DNA from: an uncultured Pelagibacteraceae bacterium
GTDB lineage: Bacteria; Pseudomonadota; Alphaproteobacteria; Pelagibacterales; Pelagibacteraceae
Length of the DNA: 47,002 nt
Assembly: GCA_902580335.1 (NCBI GenBank)
Contig: CACHKE010000009.1
Coordinates: 1-47,002, forward strand
Direction of reading: 5' to 3'
The position numbers were made by a program, and so were the translations under genes. Every line of letters starts with the position of its first letter. The first letter of the stretch is position 1. The notes under the pieces are model-generated. The model was not told the origin of the DNA. It did no database searches and saw nothing but the letters and a program-made list of their open reading frames with translations. Below, piece after piece: positions 1 to 6,593 of the stretch.

Positions 1-555
1 GATGAGGAATTAGAACAGGCTAAAAAAACACCTGAACAAATTAAAAAAGAGGAAAGCGAGAGATTAAAACAAGAAAAATTAGCTGCTAAAAAAAAAGCTA
101 AAGAAGAAAGAGAGAGATTAAAACAAGAAAAATTAACTGCTAAGAAAAAAGCTAAGGAAGAAAGAGAGAGATTAAAACAAGAAAAATTAGCTGCTCAAAA
201 AAAAGCTAAAGAGGAAAAAAGAATACAAGAAATGAGAAACCGTGATGATACATCAAATTCAAGATTAGCAAAAAAATTACTTGAATATCAAAATCCCGGA
301 TGTGCTAATTATAAATTTGTAGATATATTTGGAGATATACTTGTGAACAGAAAATGGACAGATGTTCAACACAAAAACTATATGAACAAAAAACTTGTTA
401 AACTTGATGCTTTATATACTGAGACTAATCAAAAAATTACAACAGTATTTGAGTTATTACCAGGTGGTCAATTTGAACAATTTGTTTCAACTGGAATTGG
501 TTTCGATGAGTTTACTACGATTGCATTTTCAGTAATGATGGAAAAATGCCTCTGA
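1..555 (+). CDS. Partial hypothetical protein with charged coiled-coil repeats (5' end outside window)
   Basis: The frame is open from base 1, so the start lies outside the window; 184 residues are visible before TGA at 553-555. The first 77 residues are almost all Lys, Glu, Arg, Ala, Leu and Gln and contain three 18-residue repeats beginning ERLKQEKL, which predicts a long charged coiled coil. The last ~105 residues look globular (GCANYKFVDIFGD, then WTDVQHKNYMNKK and FELLPGGQFEQF). I do not recognise the family. The gene sits inside the segment that ends at the half-tRNA at 818-862, so I infer it is cargo of an integrated element. The ATG at 232 is internal, not the real start. Confidence 0.75.
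   Translation, partial: DEELEQAKKTPEQIKKEESERLKQEKLAAKKKAKEERERLKQEKLTAKKKAKEERERLKQEKLAAQKKAKEEKRIQEMRNRDDTSNSRLAKKLLEYQNPGCANYKFVDIFGDILVNRKWTDVQHKNYMNKKLVKLDALYTETNQKITTVFELLPGGQFEQFVSTGIGFDEFTTIAFSVMMEKCL
58..219 (+). repeat. Three in-frame 54-bp tandem repeats
   Basis: Units at 58-111, 112-165 and 166-219 each encode 18 residues of the form ERLKQEKLxAxKKAKEEx. They differ by only a few bases, including A/T at the ninth residue and K/Q at the eleventh. This is an intragenic coding repeat that could change copy number by slippage or recombination; it extends the coiled coil of the partial gene. Confidence 0.85.
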
Positions 556-652
556 AATGTTTAAATTTAAATTAATTATAACATAGGTTAATTTTATATA
601 ATAAGTAAATCCTTCACTCCGTCTTAACTTATAAAAAAAACAACATAGACTT

Positions 653-772
653 TTGCACAATAACAATTTTTCAATAAATTTCATAAGTGTGCACAGAGTG
701 TGTAAAAAATTTTTTAAACTTTTAAAAAGACTCCATTAAAATAACCAGATTTTTGTGCACATTTTTTGCACA
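653..772. repeat. Cluster of four TGCACA motifs beside the half-tRNA
   Basis: TGCACA occurs at 654-659, 690-695, 756-761 and 767-772, two of them as the longer palindrome TGTGCACA (688-695 and 754-761). Four copies in 120 bp of otherwise AT-rich DNA are far above chance. They lie 45-165 bp from the tRNA fragment at 818-862, where arm-type integrase or excisionase sites would be expected next to an attachment site. That role is an inference. The rest of the 556-817 gap shows no gene. Confidence 0.55.
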
Positions 773-817
773 CCATAAAAAATTCCATAAATAGGGAGCT
801 TCACTTCGTTTATAGTG

Positions 818-862
818 CTTTTAAGGAATGGGTCGATGGTTCGAGTCCATCACGGCTCACCA
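818..862 (+). pseudogene. 3' half of a tRNA, probably tRNA-Lys(TTT): attachment-site remnant
   Basis: The sequence starts with an anticodon-loop-like CTTTTAA (818-824). It then has a variable region, a perfect T arm (GATGG-TTCGAGT-CCATC) and a 3' acceptor strand ACGGCTC-A-CCA ending at 862. The matching 5' acceptor strand GAGCCGT and the D arm are missing upstream, so this is not a complete tRNA. The T arm and acceptor match the alphaproteobacterial tRNA-Lys(TTT) pattern as I remember it. Similarity begins at the anticodon loop, a common crossover point for tyrosine integrases, so I read this as an att scar. The M48 gene ends only 4 nt beyond it. Confidence 0.65.
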
Positions 863-866
863 TATC

Positions 867-1700
867 TTATGCAATAGGTGGGTATTTAATAATTATTTCG
901 TTTAACCAAGTTTGTATATTTCTGATTCTGCTGTCAGATGAAGGATGAGTGCTCATAAATTGAGGAGGTTCTTTCCCTTTATTCGCCTCTTTCATTCTCT
1001 CCCATATTTTTTCAGTTTCTCTAATATCATAACCAGATAAAGAAGAAAAAATCATACCTAGATAATCAGCTTCACTTTCTTGTTTTCTATTAAAAGGATT
1101 CATTATACCAATTGAAGATATAAGACCGACAGTATCCATACCAGTTGACCTATTAATTTGACTTAAAGCTCCTCCACTAAAAATATCAATTAGTGTAGTA
1201 CCCGTTTGCACTAGAACTCCACGGCTTGCTCTTTCAACAGAGTGTTTTGCAACAGCATGAGCAATCTCATGACCCATAACAGCCGCCAAACCATTTGTAT
1301 TTTTGGTAATTTTAAGCATACCACTATAAACAGCAATTTTACCTCCTGGCATACACCAAGCATTTTTGACTTTATCATTATCAATTAAAATATATTCCCA
1401 ATTAAAACTTGAGGTTGGATCTGGAAGATTTGATTTATCAAAATAAATTGATATTGCATCTTCCATTTTTTTTCCAATTTCTTTTATTTCATTAATGGAT
1501 TTTGTATCTTTGATCAATTTTTCTTTTTCTTTTACCTTTTCATAAATTTGAGCAGCCTGAGCATTTAATTTTGCCTCTGGAATCAGCTTTAATTGTTTTC
1601 TATCTGTAATGGGAGCGGTTGTACAAGAATTAATTACAAATCCACAACAACCACAACCTACATAAGTTAAAAATTTTCTTCTATTCATTTTGTAAGACAT
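867..1700 (-). CDS. M48 family metalloprotease, predicted lipoprotein
   Basis: A 277-aa protein with zinc-protease motif HEIAH at residues 144-148 and the downstream ESEAD glutamate/aspartate motif at 208-212, as in M48/Ste24-like periplasmic proteases (LoiP and BepA relatives). These take part in outer-membrane protein quality control. The N-terminus has a Tat-like RRKFLT followed by a Cys-rich hydrophobic stretch and a lipobox-like INSC (Cys26), which suggests a membrane-anchored periplasmic lipoprotein. Translation could start at Met1 or Met5 (MNRRKF); Met5 gives a more typical signal peptide. The gene is transcribed towards the tRNA scar and away from the DUF502 gene. Confidence 0.85.
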   Translation of the reverse strand: MSYKMNRRKFLTYVGCGCCGFVINSCTTAPITDRKQLKLIPEAKLNAQAAQIYEKVKEKEKLIKDTKSINEIKEIGKKMEDAISIYFDKSNLPDPTSSFNWEYILIDNDKVKNAWCMPGGKIAVYSGMLKITKNTNGLAAVMGHEIAHAVAKHSVERASRGVLVQTGTTLIDIFSGGALSQINRSTGMDTVGLISSIGIMNPFNRKQESEADYLGMIFSSLSGYDIRETEKIWERMKEANKGKEPPQFMSTHPSSDSRIRNIQTWLNEIIIKYPPIA

Positions 1701-1717
1701 TGATATTATATATAATA

Positions 1718-1795
1718 ATGAATCTAAATAATAAAATATTATTAATATTATTCATAATAGCAATAGCTTTTGTGATATTTTCGAGTTTTAGATAA
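1718..1795 (+). CDS. Possible 25-aa single-span membrane peptide
   Basis: ATG at 1718 opens a 25-codon frame encoding MNLNNK followed by about 15 strongly hydrophobic residues and ending SSFR. Its TAA stop overlaps the ATG of the DUF502 gene by one base (TAATG), the arrangement expected for translational coupling in this compact genome. A peptide this short can arise by chance in AT-rich DNA, because Ile/Leu/Phe codons dominate. I cannot confirm that it is expressed; conservation in relatives would decide. Confidence 0.3.
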   Translation: MNLNNKILLILFIIAIAFVIFSSFR

Positions 1796-2415
1796 TGGCT
1801 AAACAAAAGAAAAAAAAATCAATTAGTTTAATTCTTAGAAATTATTTTATTACCGGTGTAGTAGTTTTAATACCTATTGGTTTCACCTTATATCTAAGTA
1901 AAATATTAATTGGAATTTCATCTAATGTGATTCCACAAAATATAAATCCAAATAACTATCTACCATTTGAAATTCCTGGATTAGAAATAATACTTTCAGT
2001 AATTTTTATTACCATCGTTGGAGGTTTATCTTTATCTTTTTTGGGTAAAAGAATTCTTAAACTTATTGATGACCTATTCAAAAGAATTCCAGTTCTTAGA
2101 ACAATTTATTCTGCAATAGTTCAAATGACAGAAACTTTCTCTAATAAAGATCAGAACGATAAAAAAAGTGTTGTTTTGGTTGAGTATCCTAGAAAAGGTG
2201 TTTGGGCGGTTGGTTTCGCAACAAAAGAAAACAAAGGTGAGATGGCTGAAAAAACTAACAAGAAATTGATAAACGTTTTTGTTCCAACAACACCAAACCC
2301 AACTAGTGGTTTCCTACTTATGTTCCCAATCGATGAGGTTATATATCTGAACATGACTTTTGAAGAAGCTTCTAAATTTATTGTATCTGCCGGAACATCC
2401 ACGGGTAAGAGTTAA
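1795..2415 (+). CDS. DUF502 family membrane protein
   Basis: 206 aa. After a basic N-terminus (KQKKKK) come two hydrophobic segments, roughly residues 17-38 and 62-85. These are followed by RIPVLRTIYSAIVQMTET and a C-terminal domain with VFVPTTPNPTSGF and MTFEEASKFIVSAG, the DUF502 pattern. The biochemical role is unknown; it is an inner-membrane protein often found beside recG and sdhE in alphaproteobacteria, as here. The stop overlaps the end of convergent recG by 4 bp. Confidence 0.88.
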   Translation: MAKQKKKKSISLILRNYFITGVVVLIPIGFTLYLSKILIGISSNVIPQNINPNNYLPFEIPGLEIILSVIFITIVGGLSLSFLGKRILKLIDDLFKRIPVLRTIYSAIVQMTETFSNKDQNDKKSVVLVEYPRKGVWAVGFATKENKGEMAEKTNKKLINVFVPTTPNPTSGFLLMFPIDEVIYLNMTFEEASKFIVSAGTSTGKS

Positions 2416-4457
2416 GCAATATCATTAATAATATCGGCTCTATCATATAATTTAATTAATGGTTTGAATTTACTTATATCTTCATTATTATTTTCAATTC
2501 TTTTAATTTCTTTTTCAGCTAAAATAAAAAGATCATGATTATGAATTGGGTCAGCTAACTTAAAGTTTTTTATTCCACTTTGTTTAAAACCTAAAATATC
2601 TCCAAAACCTCTTAATTTCATATCTTCCTCAGATATTTTAAAACCATCATTAGTGTCTTTAAGTATATTAATTCTTTTTTTTGCATTATCACTTAAATTT
2701 GACTTAAACATTAAAATGCATGAAGACTCTTTACTACCTCTTCCAACTCTACCTCTCAGTTGATGAAGTTGAGATAAACCAAATTTATTAGCATTTTCAA
2801 TAATTATTACATTTGCGTTTGGAAAATCTATACCAACCTCAATTATAGTAGTCGAAACCAAAATCTTAAATTTATTTTTTAAAAATTTATTTAAGATTAT
2901 TTCTTTTTCTTCAGCTGTTGTTTTACCGTGAAGAAGAAAAACTTGTTTAGGAAATAATCTATTTAAGTATTCTGATTTTTTAACTGCAGAAGAATGCTCA
3001 AGTTTTTTGGACTCTTCAATTAAAGGGCAAACCCAAAATATTTGATTACCTTGTTTGATTTCTTTCTTTATAAATTCTATTACATCATCAATTTTATTTT
3101 CAGGTTTGCTATAGGTTCTTACAGGTTTACGAATATTCGGTTTTTCGCGAATAATTGAAAGATCCATATCACCATAAATTGTCATTGTTAAAGTACGTGG
3201 GATTGGTGTAGCAGTCATCAAAAGAACATCACAATCTTTTCCAGCTTTATCGGACAACCTTTTCCTTTGATTTACTCCAAATTTATGTTGTTCATCTATT
3301 ATTATTAATCCAAGTTTTTTAAATTCCACTTTTTTTTGGAAAAGTGCATGTGTTCCAAAAATTATATCAATTTGTTTGTTAGACAATTTATTGAGTATTA
3401 CTTTCTTATCTTTATAAGAAGATTTTCCTGAAATTAATTCAATCTTAATATTTTTGGAAAATAGTTTTTTAGCTAAAAGAAAATGCTGTCTAGCTAATAT
3501 TTCAGTTGGTGCCATTACTGCTACTTGAAAGCCTGAATTAATAGTGTTAAATGCAGAAAGTAAAGATACAATTGTTTTTCCACTTCCTACATCACCCTGA
3601 AGCAATCTAAACATTTTATTTTCAGAACATAAATCTTTATTTATTTCACTTAATGTTTTATTTTGGTCTTTTGTTAATGAGAAATGAAGCTTAGATATAA
3701 TTTCATTTTGTTTATTAATATTAAAATTTTTTTTTGTTTTTTTTATTCTTTTTATTTTTTTTCTTATTTCTGAGTTTACCAAAAATGTGGAGAAAATTTC
3801 ATCATAAGCTAGTCTTTGGTAAAAATTTTCTTTAAATTTACCAATATTTTCTGGTTCATGTAATTTTTTGATAGAGTCATTCCAACCTATATTGTTGAAT
3901 TTTTTCAATATATCTTTTGAATGCCATTCTTCAATTTCAGGTAAATTATTTATTATTTGTAAAATTATCTTATTATAAACTTTTTCACTGATACCCTCAG
4001 TCAATGAATAACTATTGTGCTTTTGTTTAATTATTGAAGAGTCCTCTGAAATATATTTTGGATTTGTTAATTGATATTTATTTCTAAAATATTTAATTTT
4101 TCCACTAATCGTAACCTCTTTGCCAATAGGTAATATTTTTTTGATATAACCCTCATAACTGTTAAAAAAAACGCAATCTATCTCACCAGTATTATCTTTG
4201 CACAAGACTCTATTCGGTAGGTTTCTAACTCTTGGGAATGAATATTTGAGAGGAATTATGGTTATGGTCTGTATTTCATCTATTTTTAAATCTTTTATTT
4301 TAGATGATAAACTCCTATCAGTGTAAGATTTTGGTAGTTTCCATAATAAATCAAAAATAGTATTTACCTTTTTTTTCTTTAATAAATTTGAAGTTTTGAT
4401 TCCTACACCTTTTAGTAGACTGAGATCAGACAATAAGTATTCATAATTTCTTTTCAT
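2412..4457 (-). CDS. recG: ATP-dependent DNA helicase RecG
   Basis: 681 aa, the normal RecG length. The N-terminal half contains the wedge/OB-fold region (~60-140). Walker A GDVGSGKT is at 288-295, the DEQH box at 388-391, motif III is LLMTATPIPRT, and motifs V-VI include RGRVGRGSKESS and the C-terminal LRGFGDILG. RecG remodels stalled replication forks and branched DNA intermediates in the cytoplasm. It is divergent from sdhE with only 28 bp between the start codons, so the two promoters must overlap. Confidence 0.97.
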   Translation of the reverse strand: MKRNYEYLLSDLSLLKGVGIKTSNLLKKKKVNTIFDLLWKLPKSYTDRSLSSKIKDLKIDEIQTITIIPLKYSFPRVRNLPNRVLCKDNTGEIDCVFFNSYEGYIKKILPIGKEVTISGKIKYFRNKYQLTNPKYISEDSSIIKQKHNSYSLTEGISEKVYNKIILQIINNLPEIEEWHSKDILKKFNNIGWNDSIKKLHEPENIGKFKENFYQRLAYDEIFSTFLVNSEIRKKIKRIKKTKKNFNINKQNEIISKLHFSLTKDQNKTLSEINKDLCSENKMFRLLQGDVGSGKTIVSLLSAFNTINSGFQVAVMAPTEILARQHFLLAKKLFSKNIKIELISGKSSYKDKKVILNKLSNKQIDIIFGTHALFQKKVEFKKLGLIIIDEQHKFGVNQRKRLSDKAGKDCDVLLMTATPIPRTLTMTIYGDMDLSIIREKPNIRKPVRTYSKPENKIDDVIEFIKKEIKQGNQIFWVCPLIEESKKLEHSSAVKKSEYLNRLFPKQVFLLHGKTTAEEKEIILNKFLKNKFKILVSTTIIEVGIDFPNANVIIIENANKFGLSQLHQLRGRVGRGSKESSCILMFKSNLSDNAKKRINILKDTNDGFKISEEDMKLRGFGDILGFKQSGIKNFKLADPIHNHDLFILAEKEIKRIENNNEDISKFKPLIKLYDRADIINDIA

Positions 4458-4485
4458 ATCTATAAACTGATATTATATTCTTATT

Positions 4486-4743
4486 ATGACTACTGATATA
4501 GAACAAATTAAAAAAAAAATTATTTACAGATCAAATTATCGTGGCACAAAAGAAATGGATAAACTTTTAGGTGCATTCACAAGAAAATATTTAGACCAAT
4601 TAAATGGGGAAGATTTAAATCAATTAATAAAACTTTTAGAGATTGATGACAATAATCTTTATAATTTCTACAATGGTTTAGATACTGATATACAATTTGA
4701 AGATAATAAGATTAATAATTTATTTAAAAAGTTTAAATATTGA
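4486..4743 (+). CDS. sdhE: FAD assembly factor SdhE (DUF339/CptB family)
   Basis: 85 aa, typical of the family. The diagnostic motif is present as YRGTKEMD (canonical RRGxxE-x-D), followed by a five-helix body with GAFTRKYLDQLNGEDL. SdhE promotes covalent flavinylation of the succinate dehydrogenase flavoprotein subunit. Adjacency to recG is a conserved alphaproteobacterial arrangement. It is followed by the convergent tRNA-Ser gene. Confidence 0.9.
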   Translation: MTTDIEQIKKKIIYRSNYRGTKEMDKLLGAFTRKYLDQLNGEDLNQLIKLLEIDDNNLYNFYNGLDTDIQFEDNKINNLFKKFKY

Positions 4744-4752
4744 GTCTCTAGA

Positions 4753-4842
4753 TGGCGGAGAGACTGGGATTCGAACCCAGGAAAGAGTTGCCCCTTTGCC
4801 GGTTTTCAAGACCGGTGCTTTCAACCGCTCAGCCATCTCTCC
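4753..4842 (-). tRNA. tRNA-Ser(TGA)
   Basis: Read on the minus strand it starts GGAGAGATGGCTGAGCGG, pairs GGAGAGA with TCTCTCC and carries an encoded CCA. The anticodon stem CCGGT/ACCGG encloses loop CTTGAAA, giving anticodon TGA. The long variable arm (about residues 45-62) is typical of serine tRNA, and the T arm is CTGGG-TTCGAAT-CCCAG. Its 5' half and promoter region (4804-4880 on the plus strand) are duplicated at 6473-6549, which makes this the attachment site of a small insertion. Confidence 0.96.
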
Positions 4843-4917
4843 GTGAGCAAGGTTTTATTAGTATAATATTAAAATTCAACAAAAAAACAGGCAATTTTAT
4901 TTAATGAATTTTATGCT

Positions 4918-4939
4918 TGTCTCAAGTTTGTCTCAAGTT
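4918..4939 (+). repeat. Left copy of GTCTCAAG tandem repeat
   Basis: The core GTCTCAAGTTTGTCTCAAG, two GTCTCAAG units 11 bp apart, lies between the tRNA-Ser 5' end and the protease start. The same 22-bp block is at 6335-6356 in the same orientation. Proposed arm-type recombinase binding sites (inference). Confidence 0.7.
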
Positions 4940-4968
4940 ATCCTATAAAATCCTAAATTTTAGATTAT

Positions 4969-6327
4969 ATGGCTTTAAAAAAAAAATTTTCATTATTTGG
5001 AATCGATCTTGATTATAAAGATTATAAAAAAAGATATTTAGAAGAAAATGTACCTTTTATTAGAAACCATTACAAAAAATTAAAAATTCCATATGACTTC
5101 AAAGTTACTTCAGATGAAAAAGGAAATAACTGGGATACAAGAAAACTTTATCCTCAAACACCTGCTGAATTTAAACAAAAATTTTTTAATAAAAAAAAAC
5201 CTGTAGATTTTGAGGGGATATGGCAATTACCAGGATTTGCTAAGATTGGTCTTGTAAAAGAGGGAAATTATTATCAGTCATATATAATTACATTTAATAA
5301 AAGATTTAAAGTCTCTCAAATGTCTTATGGAAAATTTTTTTCTAGTTTATTTACAGATCATGGAATTTTAGATTTTAGTATAATGAATGGTACAAAAAAT
5401 GCTCGTTATTACAAAACTCAAAATAATAATCTTTTAAAATATTCAGGCATTATGACAAACATATCTTGGAAAGATTCATCTGAAAAACTTCCAATAAATT
5501 TTTTGGTAGATTATAGTGTAAGAATAGTTAATAGCAGAGAATTAAAAGGTTCCATACCTGGGATGTCTAGATATGAAGATTTTCAGCCTATATCATTATT
5601 AAAAGTTTGGCCTGAAATTGAACATACTTTTAAAAAAGTTAGAAAAGATCATCCAGGTTTTACTATAGATTCAGACAAAATAGACTCTGACAAAAAAAGG
5701 AATGATACTAAAAAAGAAGAAAGTCCCGGTGTTGGCTCTGGTTTTTTTATTTCAGATACAGGTCATATAGTAACTAATTTTCACGTTATTGGAGATTCTG
5801 AAAATATTAAAGTTCAATATGAGGGAGATGAGATTAAAGCAAAAGTTTTAGCTACGGATCAAAGATTAGATTTAGCTTTAATAAAGATTGATAAGAAAAA
5901 TAAAAACTTTATAAAATTTTCTAGTAAATCGCCTTTTAAATCACAAGAAATATTAGTGGCTGGATTTCCTTTTGGTAAAGCAATAAGCGATGATTTAAAA
6001 ATTACTGGTGGAATTATAAATTCTCTTAAAGGTGCGGGTAATGACACAACAAGAATGCAAATTGATGCAACAATTAATCCTGGAAATAGTGGTGGACCGA
6101 TAGTAGATAAATCCTCAAAGAGTTTAATTGGTGTAGCTGTTGCTTCTTTAAATAAGGATTTTACAAAAGCTGCTTTTGGAGTAGCTAGTGAAAATACTAA
6201 TTATGCTATTAAAGCCAGTCAGGTTAGAGACTTTTTAGAATCCAATAACGTTGAGGTTAGTAATTCTAAATCTAAAGATAAAATTGGTAATATTGAGAGT
6301 TCAACTGTTTTTATTATTAGACATTAA
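4969..6327 (+). CDS. Trypsin-like serine protease with an uncharacterised N-terminal domain
   Basis: 452 aa. The C-terminal ~200 residues are a trypsin/HtrA-type peptidase with the complete triad: His272 (TNFHVI), Asp301 (LDLALIKID) and Ser374 in NPGNSGGPIVD. No PDZ domain follows. Residues 1-250 are a separate domain I cannot assign, with FEGIWQLPGFAKIGLVK near 81-97 and a beta-rich look, linked by a charged segment (~232-252). There is no signal peptide or membrane span, so a cytoplasmic location is likely, unlike periplasmic DegP/HtrA. It is the only gene of the tRNA-Ser insertion. A host-takeover or defence effector role is possible but speculative. Confidence 0.85.
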   Translation: MALKKKFSLFGIDLDYKDYKKRYLEENVPFIRNHYKKLKIPYDFKVTSDEKGNNWDTRKLYPQTPAEFKQKFFNKKKPVDFEGIWQLPGFAKIGLVKEGNYYQSYIITFNKRFKVSQMSYGKFFSSLFTDHGILDFSIMNGTKNARYYKTQNNNLLKYSGIMTNISWKDSSEKLPINFLVDYSVRIVNSRELKGSIPGMSRYEDFQPISLLKVWPEIEHTFKKVRKDHPGFTIDSDKIDSDKKRNDTKKEESPGVGSGFFISDTGHIVTNFHVIGDSENIKVQYEGDEIKAKVLATDQRLDLALIKIDKKNKNFIKFSSKSPFKSQEILVAGFPFGKAISDDLKITGGIINSLKGAGNDTTRMQIDATINPGNSGGPIVDKSSKSLIGVAVASLNKDFTKAAFGVASENTNYAIKASQVRDFLESNNVEVSNSKSKDKIGNIESSTVFIIRH

Positions 6328-6334
6328 TTTCTTC

Positions 6335-6356
6335 TGTCTCAAGTTTGTCTCAAGTT
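6335..6356 (+). repeat. Right copy of GTCTCAAG tandem repeat
   Basis: An exact direct copy of the 22-bp block at 4918-4939, starting 8 bp after the protease stop codon. The DNA from 6357 to 6472 holds no gene. It is GC-richer than its surroundings and ends with CTTGGAATTTCAAG, an imperfect inverted repeat (CTTG/CAAG) across the right junction that could be part of a recombinase core site. Confidence 0.7.
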
Positions 6357-6472
6357 TCGTAGCATAGGCAAGCCAATAATGATGCGTTTTTCGTAAAAGC
6401 TAAATTTCAAAAAGTAAGCAATGACTTGATAAGTATGTGAATCGTCGTAAAGGGTGTAGGGGTTGCTTGGAA

Positions 6473-6527
6473 TTTCAAGACCGGTGCTTTCAACCGCTCA
6501 GCGATCTCTCCGTGAGCAAGGTTTTAT
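6473..6527 (-). pseudogene. Orphan 5' half of tRNA-Ser (duplicated att copy)
   Basis: On the minus strand this reproduces the tRNA-Ser 5' end up to and including the anticodon loop, then stops. There is no 3' anticodon strand, variable arm, T arm or acceptor 3' strand. One substitution (G9 to C in tRNA numbering) suggests relaxed selection. The upstream promoter-like sequence is also partly conserved (to 6549), so a short dead-end transcript could still be made. Confidence 0.8.
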
Positions 6528-6593
6528 AATTATAATTATTTAATTCAACCATAAAATAGTCTATTAAACCTTTATTATCTATTTCATTATTTT

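Larger units (their letters stand above)
4804..6472. mobile_element. 1669-bp recombinase-less mini-element at tRNA-Ser, single protease cargo
   Basis: A 55-bp segment (4804-4858), running from the first base of the tRNA-Ser anticodon loop through the tRNA 5' end and beyond, recurs in direct orientation at 6473-6527 with one mismatch (4834 versus 6503). Weaker similarity continues to 4880/6549. The DNA between contains one gene (4969-6327) and two copies of a GTCTCAAG tandem repeat, 114 bp after the left boundary and 138 bp before the right one. This is the expected geometry of site-specific integration in an anticodon loop with arm-type sites. No integrase is encoded inside, so a helper in trans, or past loss, must be assumed. 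Confidence 0.7.

Noticed and set aside
58-219. CRISPR-like array
   Set aside because: Repeats are contiguous, in frame and encode a coiled coil; there are no spacers and no cas genes. No CRISPR array was seen elsewhere.
766-948. Open frame of 60 codons on the plus strand
   Set aside because: It runs through the tRNA-Lys fragment and into the antisense of the M48 gene; no family resemblance.
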